A stretch of DNA of 64,000 bases from Microbacterium testaceum (GCF_020781835.1 NZ_JAJGNJ010000003.1:408870-472869), one strand, 5' to 3'; numbered from the stretch's first letter, positions 1-9,445 are shown. Numbers and translations are program-made. The notes: generated by a model from the sequence alone, not told the origin.

Positions 1-12
1 ACGTTCTAGGTC

Positions 13-735
13 GTGTCGAGTCAACCTGATGTCCGGCGGCTCCTCCTGAGTGAGCCCCGATTGCGGCCCTATCTGGACGACGCCGGCGAGGATCTCGAGC
101 GCGCCTGGTCGACCTATCTCTGGGCGAACGAACTGTCCGGCGCGCTCCACGCCCAGATCTCGCTGGTCGAGGTAGCGATCCGCAACGCTCTGGATCGTGC
201 GGTGTCCACATGGAACGTCAGGAACGGCGGATCGGCAGAGTGGACTCTCGCGGGCAATGCCCAAGAGCCTCTCTATGCACTACTGAAGGACGACCTCAAC
301 AAGGCCCGAAGAGCCGCCGCACGTGAGGCAGGGCTTCGCACGACCGGTCACCCTCGACACGGAGCGCTCGCTGGGCACGATGACATCGTGGCGCAACTGA
401 TGTTCGGCACGTGGGTCAAGCTGCTGCAGCCCATGTCGAAGGTCGAATCACCTCATCGTCAGGTGGCCTTGTGGTCAGCTGGCCTGAACGCTGCGTTCCC
501 AGGGGCGGACCAATCTGACGCGGGGAGGGCGAAAATCGGTGAGCAACTCGACAGCATTCGGCGTCTGCGAAATCGCGTTGCGCATCACGACAACCTCCTC
601 AGCGTCAAGACGAGTAGCCGCCTGAACCAGATGCTCTCGCTCGTGCACAAAGCCAATGCGGCCTACCCCAGGCTCGTGATGGCGAACAGCAGTGTCCGGC
701 GCATCGCCCGCGACGACCCCCGGCGGGTCAAGTAG
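13..735 (+). CDS. Abi family protein with C-terminal HEPN motif
   Basis: This 240-residue protein matches the actinobacterial Abi-like family: an N-terminal helical region with a conserved segment around residues 35-60 (ALHAQISLVEVAIRNALDRA) and a C-terminal RLRNRVAHHD motif near residues 186-195. The R-x4-H spacing in RNRVAH is the HEPN ribonuclease signature, so an abortive-infection or toxin-like RNase role is plausible but inferred. The GTG start at 13 lies just behind an in-frame stop at 7-9, so the gene is complete. No clear ribosome binding site is visible. No antitoxin gene sits next to it inside the window. Codon use is less GC-biased than in the later core genes, which fits an acquired gene. 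Confidence 0.75.
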   Translation: MSSQPDVRRLLLSEPRLRPYLDDAGEDLERAWSTYLWANELSGALHAQISLVEVAIRNALDRAVSTWNVRNGGSAEWTLAGNAQEPLYALLKDDLNKARRAAAREAGLRTTGHPRHGALAGHDDIVAQLMFGTWVKLLQPMSKVESPHRQVALWSAGLNAAFPGADQSDAGRAKIGEQLDSIRRLRNRVAHHDNLLSVKTSSRLNQMLSLVHKANAAYPRLVMANSSVRRIARDDPRRVK

Positions 736-1066
736 CCGAAGGCGTTACGCGAGCCTGCCTCATTCTCGGACTCCTGCCCTCAGGCGCCCTCGCCGCCAGG
801 CACCTCCCGCTCCAGCGCACCCGATATCCCGCGCACGGCTGGCGGCGCTCTATCGCACCCCGCGCGTCGACGTCATTTGCCACCGGCTCCACGTCGCTTA
901 CTCAGACTGGCGTGACCGCTGGTGTCACGTCAGTCTCAATAAGTTCGAATCGAGACTCACTGATGTGTACCGAATCGCTGTAATGGAGTCTCGGACGAAT
1001 CATCCGGAGACGCATCAGGGCGGAGCGTCCCCACTCGGCCGTCGTCGCCCGCACCCCTAGGTCTCG
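736..1066. other. Gene-free stretch with two competing hairpins
   Basis: About 330 bases lie between the stop of the Abi gene and the stop of the convergent lipoprotein gene. A 122-codon open frame on the plus strand (692-1060) crosses it, but its Arg/Pro/His-rich product has no family character and I do not call it. The only structure I see is the pair of overlapping inverted repeats listed separately at 904-957. The stretch is slightly poorer in GC than the rest of the window. Confidence 0.6.
904..957. other. Overlapping, mutually exclusive inverted repeats
   Basis: The segment 904-916 pairs with 924-936 to give a 13-bp stem (AGACTGGCGTGAC against GTCACGTCAGTCT, one G-U pair) with a 7-base loop. 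The right arm overlaps a second repeat, AGTCTC (932-937) with GAGACT (952-957), so only one hairpin can form at a time. No U-tract follows. It could end the Abi transcript, or act as an attenuator-like switch. It is only a structure call. Confidence 0.5.
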
Positions 1067-2902
1067 TCAGTTGCAGAACTCGGCGGGCAGATACGCGCCC
1101 CCCACGTCGATTGCCCACACGAAACCCTCCGGCGTCACGCCCACGCCGATCTCGCGACCCGCGTCATGCAAGACGTACATCGATCCATACGGAGTATGGG
1201 CATTTGGCGCGACCCGGTACCCCAGCGCTTTCAAGTCCGATTCGGACGAGCCGAGCGTGATGCCTTCGGCCGTCGCCGGAGCCCCCTCGACCTTTGCCGA
1301 TATCTCGCCGCCTCCGGCGACGAGGAAGATGTAGTGGGCGGGATTCTCGCCCCACACGGAAACGAACCAGTCCTGCGAACTCCCATCGCAGCGCAGCGCG
1401 TGGCTGCCGAGAGCTGGCTCGACCGTGGACCAGGGCCCGTCGAATGTCGCCGGTCCGATGCCCGCCCCTGAGATAAGCCATGGTTTCGGTGCGAGAGCCT
1501 GAGGATTCAGGGAGATCCTGAGTGCGCGGGTCTCACGGGATGCTGCTTGATCCGCCGAATAGTCGGTGAGGTCGATGAGTAGACCCAATCCCGAGAAGAG
1601 GATCGTCACCTGACCGAGCAGCTTCCCGGCGCTCTTCATCGCGGCCGACGGCTCCAGACCGCGCCGCGCGAGCTCGGCGGCATACGTCTTCATGATGAGA
1701 TCCGTGTTCCCGTAGGCGCAATTCAGCACGGCCGCAGACACTCTGATGGCGTCGCCGCCGGCGGCGTTCACGCCGGAGGCGCACGTTGCGAAGATAATGC
1801 CGAAGGCGACAAGCCCGTCGGATTTGGCTGCGCCCATACCCGCAATGAGACGGGCGCCCGTAGACGCCATGTACTGCTCCATGCTGGGAGCCGGGAGCTC
1901 CAGCAAGAAATCCGAGGCGAAGCCCGTGAGCGCGGACGCAGGGATGCCGAAACTGATCTCCTCACCCGAGCCGACGAACCGTCCGGAATTGAACAGTTCG
2001 GCAATGGATTCTCCGATGGCGCTGTCGACGCCGCCGATGGTGTCGATCGCGGTTGCGAGGTTCTGCTCGTACGTCGAGTTGTACTCCCACACCGGATCAA
2101 CCGCCAGATTCACCGGGAACCCGTAGCCGCGGTTCGATCGCGCCTTCAGGACGAGCACGTCGGGATTGCTCGCGTCGTGCCCCGCGCAGAAGCGCACAGA
2201 ATCTTCCACAGCGAAGCTGACGGGGATGTCGCTCACCCAATTGGGCGTCGATTGATCGCACTCGGGCAGCTCGACCCGGGACGACAAGTAGCTCGCAGCT
2301 GTCCAATAGATGGCGTTCGCACCGTTGGTGGCGGCTTGCCCCAGCCACTCGCCCGCGTTCCGAGCTACCTCGCCGACCTTCTGACCCGCTTGAGCGGCCG
2401 CGTCGCGTACTGATGTCAGCGCTGCAGTAGTCCCCAACACGAAGTCGTTCCACAACGAGAAGTGGTGGACGATCGCTGTCGCCGTTCTCCGGTCCGCCGA
2501 AAGGGTCGTCGGAGTTGCGTACCAGGCCCCATACTCCTCGTTCCAGTAAGCGAACGTCGGGTTCGCGTCGTTCGGCAGAGGCGCGGCATATGTACGACTC
2601 AGGGTTGCACCCTCAGCAGGGAGTTCACCATCGAGTGAAACCTCGACCGGGGTTCCGAAGACGACATCGAGACCGCCCGCGATTTCGGACATGCCGTCGA
2701 CGGCCGCCAGTGCCTCGCCCTCGGGAGCGGGCACCACGACTGTCGGCTGAACATCGCCCGGGACCGTGGCGGTGAGCGCAGTGGCTTGACCATTCGACGC
2801 GTCCGGGGATGGAATGCAGGCCGATAGACCGAGGACGAGCGCGGACGCCATCCCGACAGCAACAAGTCGCCTCACGATCGGATGACGATTCACGGCCAGC
2901 AT
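1067..2902 (-). CDS. Large secreted lipoprotein of unknown function
   Basis: The 611-residue product starts with a positively charged segment, a hydrophobic stretch and a lipobox ending in Cys29 (LGLSAC), so it should be an exported membrane-anchored lipoprotein. A low-complexity linker follows, then a region near residues 85-150 rich in aromatic residues (YWNEEYGAWYATP, IVHHFSLWNDF) that resembles a beta-sandwich ligand-binding module. The remainder has no motif I recognise. Six bases of G separate the ATG at 2902 from TACACC, a weak -10-like hexamer. It is convergent with the Abi gene and downstream neighbours are unrelated. I cannot assign a function. Confidence 0.7.
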   Translation of the reverse strand: MLAVNRHPIVRRLVAVGMASALVLGLSACIPSPDASNGQATALTATVPGDVQPTVVVPAPEGEALAAVDGMSEIAGGLDVVFGTPVEVSLDGELPAEGATLSRTYAAPLPNDANPTFAYWNEEYGAWYATPTTLSADRRTATAIVHHFSLWNDFVLGTTAALTSVRDAAAQAGQKVGEVARNAGEWLGQAATNGANAIYWTAASYLSSRVELPECDQSTPNWVSDIPVSFAVEDSVRFCAGHDASNPDVLVLKARSNRGYGFPVNLAVDPVWEYNSTYEQNLATAIDTIGGVDSAIGESIAELFNSGRFVGSGEEISFGIPASALTGFASDFLLELPAPSMEQYMASTGARLIAGMGAAKSDGLVAFGIIFATCASGVNAAGGDAIRVSAAVLNCAYGNTDLIMKTYAAELARRGLEPSAAMKSAGKLLGQVTILFSGLGLLIDLTDYSADQAASRETRALRISLNPQALAPKPWLISGAGIGPATFDGPWSTVEPALGSHALRCDGSSQDWFVSVWGENPAHYIFLVAGGGEISAKVEGAPATAEGITLGSSESDLKALGYRVAPNAHTPYGSMYVLHDAGREIGVGVTPEGFVWAIDVGGAYLPAEFCN

Positions 2903-3024
2903 CCCCCCGGTGTAGTCGTTGCCGAAGCATATCCGGACGGCCGCGCTGGTCGCATCAGCTTCGGCGCTGCTGCATTCAGCCCACGATGCAGACCGATGGA
3001 CGGAAGCTCAGCGCACGATGGCCC

Positions 3025-3534
3025 TCAGCCCACCACCAGCGGCGCCGCCATCAGCACCGCCGACGCGCCCATCGCCAGCGGCGGCAGCCGCGTGACGAGG
3101 GGCCGGTCGCGATGCGCGGTGACGAACAGCACCACGCCCCCGACGGCGTACCCGACCACCCCGACGAGGGTGATGGCCACGAGCGGCAGGGCCCCCGCCC
3201 CGTGATGAGAAGAACCCGTGGATGCCGGGACGTGCGCCGCGAGCAGCAGCGCCGCCATGAGCACAGCGCCCAGGGCGTCAAACGCCCGCATCCTCCGCTC
3301 GGCACCGCGCCGCGCCGGCCCCGGAGCCACCGAGATCAACGCCGCGAGAAGCAGCACCGCCGCCCAGAACACCACCGGCACCCGCGCGCCGCCGACGACC
3401 ATGTCGCCCATCGCGAGGAGCATCACCGCTGCGATCAAGAGCTCACGCACGCGTGACGCGGGGCGGTCGGCGGCGACGCAGCACGCGCCCGCCGCCGTCG
3501 CCACCAACGCCCCGGCATGCAGCACCTCCCCCAT
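3025..3534 (-). CDS. Small multi-pass membrane protein coupled to the amine oxidase
   Basis: The 169-residue product has about five hydrophobic segments (roughly residues 30-48, 52-68, 86-103, 118-140 and 150-167) and a short His pair (SSHHGAG) between segments. The ATG at 3534 overlaps the TGA stop of the copper amine oxidase gene in an ATGA arrangement, so the two are translationally coupled. A longer reading frame begins upstream at 3765, but it lies inside the oxidase gene and its Arg-rich start is not credible. It is the last gene of the amine operon. The family is not clear to me; a transporter partner or a membrane component for the neighbouring copper enzyme is only a guess. Confidence 0.7.
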   Translation of the reverse strand: MGEVLHAGALVATAAGACCVAADRPASRVRELLIAAVMLLAMGDMVVGGARVPVVFWAAVLLLAALISVAPGPARRGAERRMRAFDALGAVLMAALLLAAHVPASTGSSHHGAGALPLVAITLVGVVGYAVGGVVLFVTAHRDRPLVTRLPPLAMGASAVLMAAPLVVG

Positions 3535-5552
3535 CAGTGCCCGTGGTGCTCGTGGCGTCCGTCGTGCCCGTGGTGGTGCTCGTGCCCGCCGGCGTCGTGC
3601 CCGTGGAGCGCGTGCCCCTCGGCCACCGCACCGCCCGCTCCCGGCGAAGGCGCATGGCAGTGATCCCCACCCGACGACGGGGGCAGGTCGAGCGAGGGGT
3701 TGCGGGTGAAGAAGCCGTCGGGCTCGAACCGCAGGCCGATGCGGTGCACCGGCATGATCGGCCACTCTTCAGGCTTGGGGTAGTGGTGCACGCCGACGAT
3801 CGGCCAGAGCACCAGCTCCGCCCCGTCGAGCGGGCGGTCCGCCTGCTGCCACTCCGTGATGCCCTCGGCCTCGAGCGGCGCCTGGTTGGGGTAGTCGCCA
3901 GTGATGAAGCGCTCGTTCGGGTCGTACGCGGTGGCCCACAGGTGCTTCGAGACGAACGGCGCCTTGCGAGCGACGATGCTGCCGGGCTTGGCGAAGAGAC
4001 GTGTGGTGTGCATCGCCGACAGCCGGTAGGCGGTGTTCTCGCCGAAGCGGTTGGTGCGCTCGGTGTTCTCCACCCGCCAGTGCACCGCACGAGACGCGTC
4101 GGCCATACGGCCGGCATCCTTCTCGGACGCGATGACCTCCGACACCATCTTGACGGCGTTGCCCCAGGGGTTGAGCTCCTCGTCCTCCTCGACCTCGGCG
4201 TGCACCTCGACCAGGCGGTTCTTCGGGCCGTCGATCGCGGTGTCCATCCGCACCGCGAAGTAGTGCTGGTGCGTGGGAGCCTGGACGTTCGGGCTCACCA
4301 TGCGGCCGTACGCCGGCATCTTGCCGTCGTCGATTCCCGAGACCGACAGGATGCCGGTGAGCTTGATCTCCAGCTCGATCGAACCGTCCTGGTACAGCGA
4401 CCAGTAGAAGCCGTAGTCGTAGTTGGCGACGGTCGCGAAGAACGAGATCACGAGGCGCCGCGAACGGCGGACATCCGCCTCGCCGGTGCGTGTGTTGACG
4501 TGCTTCCACAGGATCGAGGAGTCCTCCTCGTGCAGGCACACGCCGTTCGTGATCGTCTGGGCCTCGCCGAGCCCGTCGAGCACGTGGGCGTCGAAGTAGT
4601 GGATCTCGCCGAGGCAGTCGCATCCGAGTTCCAGGGATGCCGTGAGGGGCCCCGCGCCGTACTCGCCCCAGTCGAAGAAGTTCTTGCGGTACGCCGTCGG
4701 GTCGGAGTCCAGGTACGGCACGTACATCTCATTGACCGCGGCGCGGCGGAGGACCGGACGCTCGACATCGCCGTCGCGGTACGCGATGTCGTGGAGGACG
4801 AGCCCCTCGCGGTGCGTGAATCCGATGCGGAACGACCAGTTCTGCCACGTGACCCGGTGCCCCTCGACGGTGAAGCCGGGACCCTCGGGCTGGGTGATCT
4901 CCAGCGGCGCGACGTGTCGGTCGGGTCCCCACGTGCCCGACCGGTAGTTGCCGCCCTCGCTCGCCATGGGGATGACGCCGTGGTCCTCGATGCGGATGAT
5001 GTCCAGCGTCTCGAGGTCGAGGATCGGCACGAGGCCGGCGACCGGCCGGGCGTAGCCGTTGTCATCCGCGCTCTCGCGGTACCAGACCGTGCCCCACGAC
5101 AGCCGGCGGTCGACGAGGTCCTCCGGTTCGAAGCCTGTGATGGACTCGGGATCGACCCAGACGTGGGTGGTGTCGGTGATTCCGCGCTTGGCGAGGGCCT
5201 CCTTCAGGAGCGGATGCTCGCGGGCCGCGCGGGCGATCGCGCGCGCCTCGTCGCTCGAGACGCCGGGGCGCTTGGCATCCACCGGGTTCCAGGATGCCAG
5301 CGAGGCCTCGGCGCGGTCGGTGCCCGAGGTCCAGCCGGTGACCTCCCACGCGGCGTGGGCCGCCGGGTTCATGACCACCAGTCGCACGGGACGCCCTTGA
5401 CCCGGCGCGAGGCTGCAGGCCAGATGCTCTTCGACCGCGATGCCCCAGAACCGGGGCTCGGAGCCGATGCGCTCGTCCGCGCGCACGAGCGCGGTGATCT
5501 CGACGATCTCGCTCGGGGTGAGGGGGTCGCTCCAGTGCCGGTCGGCGGTCAT
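3534..5552 (-). CDS. Copper-containing primary-amine oxidase
   Basis: The 672-residue protein is a topaquinone copper amine oxidase, which converts a primary amine, O2 and water to aldehyde, ammonia and H2O2. The cofactor Tyr is Tyr378 in VANYDYGF. The candidate catalytic base is Asp294 in FFDWGEYGAG. Copper ligands are His428 and His430 (HQH) and His603 in MPVHRIGLRFE. The length and the motif spacing fit the Arthrobacter-type enzymes. The C-terminus carries an added tail of about 30 residues very rich in His and Gly, likely to bind metal. There is no signal peptide. It lies 41 bp behind the gamma-glutamyltransferase gene and overlaps the following membrane-protein gene. Confidence 0.93.
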   Translation of the reverse strand: MTADRHWSDPLTPSEIVEITALVRADERIGSEPRFWGIAVEEHLACSLAPGQGRPVRLVVMNPAAHAAWEVTGWTSGTDRAEASLASWNPVDAKRPGVSSDEARAIARAAREHPLLKEALAKRGITDTTHVWVDPESITGFEPEDLVDRRLSWGTVWYRESADDNGYARPVAGLVPILDLETLDIIRIEDHGVIPMASEGGNYRSGTWGPDRHVAPLEITQPEGPGFTVEGHRVTWQNWSFRIGFTHREGLVLHDIAYRDGDVERPVLRRAAVNEMYVPYLDSDPTAYRKNFFDWGEYGAGPLTASLELGCDCLGEIHYFDAHVLDGLGEAQTITNGVCLHEEDSSILWKHVNTRTGEADVRRSRRLVISFFATVANYDYGFYWSLYQDGSIELEIKLTGILSVSGIDDGKMPAYGRMVSPNVQAPTHQHYFAVRMDTAIDGPKNRLVEVHAEVEEDEELNPWGNAVKMVSEVIASEKDAGRMADASRAVHWRVENTERTNRFGENTAYRLSAMHTTRLFAKPGSIVARKAPFVSKHLWATAYDPNERFITGDYPNQAPLEAEGITEWQQADRPLDGAELVLWPIVGVHHYPKPEEWPIMPVHRIGLRFEPDGFFTRNPSLDLPPSSGGDHCHAPSPGAGGAVAEGHALHGHDAGGHEHHHGHDGRHEHHGH

Positions 5553-5593
5553 CGGGTCTCCTTGGTGCGGTGGGGCGGGTGGGGCTGGTCGAT

Positions 5594-7093
5594 TCAGGAT
5601 GCCGGGACGAGGACGGCGACCCCGTCGGCGCGGGGGTCGCTCGCGGCGTCGCGCACGCCGAGCCCCCCGACACGGCGGACGATCTGGACGTGACCGGCCT
5701 CGTCGGCGGGCCCGGGGAAGGCGGCGACGCCGATTCCGAGGGAAGCGGCGCGCTCGATGACCTCCGGGCGGACTCCCGGTTCGGTCACGAGCGTCAGCCG
5801 ATCCCGACCGAGGTCGCGGTCACCGATCACCCACCGCGGGCGAGCGAGCAGCTCATCCAGATCGGTGTCGGCGTCGGTCGCGTCGGGCAGCAGCTGCGCG
5901 AGAATCCACGGCTGGGCGCGACCGCCCTGGCATCCGGCGATCACGGTCACGTCGCCGCGATCGACGATCGCGGGGGCGAGGGTGTGCGGCGGGCGGGCAC
6001 CGGGGCGGATGGCCGCGGGCGAGGCCGGATCGATCGAGAACGCGCCCCCGCGGTTGTGCAGCAGGATCCCGGTCCCAGGATCGAGCAGTCCGGCGCCGAA
6101 GGTCTGGTAAACGCTCTGGACGATCGTCACGGCGTAGCCGTCGTCGTCGATCGCGACCACGGCGGCCGTGTCACCCTGCGGACGCGGCTCGCCCGGACCG
6201 GCGAGCGGGCGGGCATCGAGCGCGAGCAGCGCCTCGAGGTCGACCGGACCCGCGGCGGGGTCGCCGAGGTGCGCGGCGCGCGCCTGGGCGCCGCGCACGC
6301 TCGCCTCGAGCAGTCCGGCCGCCCCGGGCGCGCGCTCGCTCGCCGCGGCCACTCCCACCAGGATCGCCCCGACCGACGGCGGCGGCGCGACGCTGTAGTC
6401 GGCGTCGCCGATCCTGCGCGTCAGCGCCTGCACGACCTCGGGGCGATAACCGGCGAAATCGTCCTCGGTGTGGGTGCCGCCGTGGGCGCGCAGGGTCCGC
6501 ACGAGCGAGCGCGCGATACCGCCCTCGTAGAAGTCGCGGGGGTCGACCGCCAGGCGGCGCAGGCTCGCCGCGAGAGCCGGCTGGACGAGGGCATCCCCCT
6601 CGGTGAGCAGCACGCCGTCGCGCGTGAACAGCGCGCGCAGACCTTCGTCCGCCCGGATGGCCTCCGCCCGCGAGACGAGGGCACGCGCCAGACCGGCGCT
6701 CACCGCCGTCCCGGCCTCGGCCACGTCCGCGGCCGCTTCGAGCGCGCGTGAGACCGGCAGCACCGCGCCGAGGTCGGCGATCGCGGCCCACCCGGCGAGC
6801 ATGCCGGGGACCGTCACCGACCCGGCCCCGGCGCGCGGCACCTCGCGCCAGGACGCTGCCGCCTCCGCGATCGCGGCGGGGGCCGTTCCGGCGGCGACGA
6901 CCGCGGTCGTCGTTCCATCCGGGCGGCGGACCAGCGCGATGAGGTCGCCGCCGACGGCGCACTGGTGGGGATAGACCACCGTCAGCATGGCGGCGGCGGC
7001 GAGCGCCGCGTCCAGGGCGTTGCCTCCCGCCGCGACGGCGGAACGGCCCGCCTCCACGGCGGCGGCGTGCGGAGCGGCCACGGCGATGGTCAT
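5594..7093 (-). CDS. Gamma-glutamyltransferase family Ntn hydrolase
   Basis: The 499-residue product has the gamma-glutamyltranspeptidase fold: an N-terminal SAVAAGGNALDAALAAA segment, a VYPHQCAVGGDLIAL segment, and the autoprocessing site at GDTAAV, where Thr309 would become the N-terminal nucleophile of the small subunit. Later motifs include LLHNRGGAFS and RPPHTLAPAIV. No signal peptide is visible, so it is probably cytoplasmic, unlike many GGTs. The ATG at 7093 follows the TGA of the flavin oxidase gene by one base, which places it firmly in the operon. Substrate could be a gamma-glutamyl amine or peptide. Family call is strong, substrate unknown. Confidence 0.88.
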   Translation of the reverse strand: MTIAVAAPHAAAVEAGRSAVAAGGNALDAALAAAAMLTVVYPHQCAVGGDLIALVRRPDGTTTAVVAAGTAPAAIAEAAASWREVPRAGAGSVTVPGMLAGWAAIADLGAVLPVSRALEAAADVAEAGTAVSAGLARALVSRAEAIRADEGLRALFTRDGVLLTEGDALVQPALAASLRRLAVDPRDFYEGGIARSLVRTLRAHGGTHTEDDFAGYRPEVVQALTRRIGDADYSVAPPPSVGAILVGVAAASERAPGAAGLLEASVRGAQARAAHLGDPAAGPVDLEALLALDARPLAGPGEPRPQGDTAAVVAIDDDGYAVTIVQSVYQTFGAGLLDPGTGILLHNRGGAFSIDPASPAAIRPGARPPHTLAPAIVDRGDVTVIAGCQGGRAQPWILAQLLPDATDADTDLDELLARPRWVIGDRDLGRDRLTLVTEPGVRPEVIERAASLGIGVAAFPGPADEAGHVQIVRRVGGLGVRDAASDPRADGVAVLVPAS

Positions 7094-7094
7094 G

Positions 7095-8192
7095 TCAGAT
7101 CCCCCGTCGTGCGGTCGAGATGAAATCGAGGTCGGGGCGCTCGACGCCCTCGCACAGGTCCGCGACGGCATCGCCGATGGCCGGACCGAACTTGAAGCCG
7201 TGCCCCGAGCACGCCGACACGGCGATGACCTCCGGGCTGTCGGCGAGCGGACCGATGACGAAGCGCTTGTCCTCGGTCATCGTGTACAGGCAGGCCGCCG
7301 CCTCGACGGGCGCGGTGTCCAGTGCGGGGACGTACGCGTGCAGGAGATCGCGGAGCGCGTCGACCTCTGCGGGGGTCGGCGCGGCGACGGGCGTCTCGGG
7401 ATCCCACACCTCTCCGGCATCCACCCCGAGCTTGACCCCGTTGCCGTCGGCATCCGGGATGCCGAAGACGAGGCCCTCGAGCCGGTCGACCGAGAACGCC
7501 CCGAGAGCGGGCGGTATGCCGGCGGACTGCCCCGCGCGGACCGTGACGGTGAGGATGCGCCACACCTCGAGGAGGTCGGACAGCTGCGGCAGGAGGCGCC
7601 CAGCCCACGACCCGCCCGCGACCACGAGACGCTCCGCGCGCACGACACCGCGGTCGGTGCGGACCTGCACGCCTCCCGAGGCGGAGTCCCACCCGAGCAC
7701 CTGCTCGGTGTCGCGCACGTCGGCGCCGGCGGCCACGGCCAGCGTCCGCAGCGCGACGAGCGCCCGCTCGGCCTCGACCACCCCGGCCGACGGGTCGTAC
7801 ACGGCCCGGTACCCGTCGGGCACGACGAAGGACGGCATGAGGGATGCCATCTCACCCCGGTCCTCGACGAGGATGCAGTCCGGTCCCTGCAGCTGCGACG
7901 CACCCTCGTGGGCGTACATACCTCCGGTGCGGTGGATCAACGTCTCGCCGGAGGCCCGTTCGAGCCCCTCCCACGCGTCGAACGCCTTCTCGACCAGCGG
8001 GTTCCACACCGGGTTCGGATACGCGCGCCGGATCATCCGGGTGCGGCCGTGCGAGGAGCCGCGGGCGTGCCCGGCGGGGAAGCGATCGATTCCGACGACG
8101 CGCACACCGCGCCGGGCGAGGCTCGCGACAGTCGACATCCCGTGGATGCCGAGTCCGAGCACGACGACGTCCGCCGAGACGACCGCGGTCAC
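7095..8192 (-). CDS. FAD-dependent amine/amino-acid oxidase, sarcosine oxidase (MSOX/MTOX) type
   Basis: The 365-residue protein has an N-terminal dinucleotide-binding motif (Gly13, Gly15, Gly18 in VVVLGLGIHG) followed by GIDRFPAGHARGSSHGRTRMIR, typical of monomeric sarcosine and N-methyltryptophan oxidases. Cys301 in AACLYTMTED matches the Cys that binds FAD covalently in this family, and a SGHGFKFGPAIG motif follows near the C-terminus. It should oxidise a secondary amine or N-methyl amino acid to an imine with release of H2O2. The GTG start at 8192 overlaps the TGA of the upstream PLP-enzyme gene (GTGA), so the genes are coupled. Confidence 0.9.
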   Translation of the reverse strand: MTAVVSADVVVLGLGIHGMSTVASLARRGVRVVGIDRFPAGHARGSSHGRTRMIRRAYPNPVWNPLVEKAFDAWEGLERASGETLIHRTGGMYAHEGASQLQGPDCILVEDRGEMASLMPSFVVPDGYRAVYDPSAGVVEAERALVALRTLAVAAGADVRDTEQVLGWDSASGGVQVRTDRGVVRAERLVVAGGSWAGRLLPQLSDLLEVWRILTVTVRAGQSAGIPPALGAFSVDRLEGLVFGIPDADGNGVKLGVDAGEVWDPETPVAAPTPAEVDALRDLLHAYVPALDTAPVEAAACLYTMTEDKRFVIGPLADSPEVIAVSACSGHGFKFGPAIGDAVADLCEGVERPDLDFISTARRGI

Positions 8193-9445
8193 CGCGAGCG
8201 TCCCGTGGCGATCGCCTCGACCCCGTCGACGAGGGCGGCCAGGTCGGCGGCGTCGTTGTAGATGTGCGGGGAGGCTCGGACGACGCTCGGCACTCCGCGG
8301 TCTCCGAGGTCCCACTGCCCGTGGGTCGCCGGGACGGACACGACCCGCACCCCGCGGCGCGCGAGCTCGACGACGGCATCGGCCGAGGCCAGGCCCTCGA
8401 TGACGAAGGTCACGATCGCGGAGCGCGCGCCCTCGGGGTCGGCGACGGTCACACCGTCCAGATCGGCCAGGGCGGCGCGCAGCCGCGTGCCCGCGTCGAC
8501 GAGCCACGCCTGCGTCTCGGGGATGCCGCGTTCGGCGGCCTCATCGAGGGCGGTGCCGAGACCGAGCCGGGCGGCCACCGCACCCTCCCACGTCTCGTAG
8601 CGACGCGCCGACGCATCCAGATCCCATGCCGTGCTCGACGTCCAGCGCGCTCCCCGCACGTCGGGCGCGGCGGGAAGCAACCGCTGGCACAGGGCTTCGC
8701 TGACGTAGGCGAAGCCGGTGCCGCGCGGAGCACGGAGGAACTTCCGGCCGGTCGTGACCATGACGTCGCACCCGATCTCGCCGACGTCGACGGAGAGGTG
8801 ACCGACCGACTGGGTCGCGTCGAGGATGTACGTTCCGCCGTAGCGCTGCACGACCTCCCCGATCTGGGCGGCCGGCTCGACGAGACCGGACGAGGTGGGC
8901 ACGTGGGCGACCGTCACGATCGACGGTACCCCGTCCGAGAGCAGGGTCTCGAGCGCAGCGACGTCGACGCGACGCCGATCGTCGTACGGCGCGATCACCA
9001 GGTCGATGCCCTGCTCGCGCGCCAGGCTCATCAGGTGCAGCGCGTGACTGACGTACGTGCTGCTGGAGGCGACGATGCGCTGCCCGCGACTCGGGCGCAG
9101 AGCGTCGAGCATGACCCGCAACCCGGTCGAGGCGCTGTCGAACAGGGCGATCTCGTTCGTCGAGGCGCCGACGAGCCCCGCGGCGGAGGCGTAGACCGCG
9201 TCGACATCGCCGCGTCGCTCGGCCGCGGCCTCGTAGCCGCCCTTGGCCTCCTCGAGACGGAGGTGCTCGACCACCGTGGCGACCACCCCGCGCGACGGCA
9301 GCGCTGCGCCGGCGGCGTTGAAGTGGCTGGCGAGCGTCGAACCGGTGGTGCGCTCACGCTCGGCGACGACGTCGATGGAGGATCCGTCCGCGGTGTGCGC
9401 GGGTGCCGATGCCGTGACGGCGTCTGCGGTGGGGAGTGGGTTCAT
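8189..9445 (-). CDS. Class V aminotransferase-fold PLP enzyme
   Basis: The 418-residue protein opens with a FNAAGAALP segment near residue 43, carries DATQSVGH, and has the PLP Lys at position 235 in TTGRKFLRAPRGTGF. These motifs place it in the class V group with cysteine desulfurase, isopenicillin N epimerase and the ergothioneine C-S lyase EgtE, and in particular in a bacterial subgroup with HFDxAGASLP-type starts that I do not know to be characterised. It is the first gene of the five-gene amine operon. GGAGG stands 13 bases before the ATG. Lyase, desulfurase or transaminase activity cannot be decided from the sequence. Confidence 0.88.
   Translation of the reverse strand: MNPLPTADAVTASAPAHTADGSSIDVVAERERTTGSTLASHFNAAGAALPSRGVVATVVEHLRLEEAKGGYEAAAERRGDVDAVYASAAGLVGASTNEIALFDSASTGLRVMLDALRPSRGQRIVASSSTYVSHALHLMSLAREQGIDLVIAPYDDRRRVDVAALETLLSDGVPSIVTVAHVPTSSGLVEPAAQIGEVVQRYGGTYILDATQSVGHLSVDVGEIGCDVMVTTGRKFLRAPRGTGFAYVSEALCQRLLPAAPDVRGARWTSSTAWDLDASARRYETWEGAVAARLGLGTALDEAAERGIPETQAWLVDAGTRLRAALADLDGVTVADPEGARSAIVTFVIEGLASADAVVELARRGVRVVSVPATHGQWDLGDRGVPSVVRASPHIYNDAADLAALVDGVEAIATGRSR

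Noticed and set aside
941..951. GTTCGAATC resembling a tRNA T-loop, as a possible attachment site
   Set aside because: The flanking bases cannot form a T-stem and no other tRNA part is nearby; TTCGAA is simply a palindrome inside the hairpin region.
692..1060. A 122-codon open frame on the plus strand after the Abi gene
   Set aside because: It overlaps the Abi gene end, is Arg/Pro/His-rich and has no family motif or ribosome site.
3453..5693. A 746-codon plus-strand frame over the copper amine oxidase
   Set aside because: Shadow of the oxidase gene, which has all catalytic residues.
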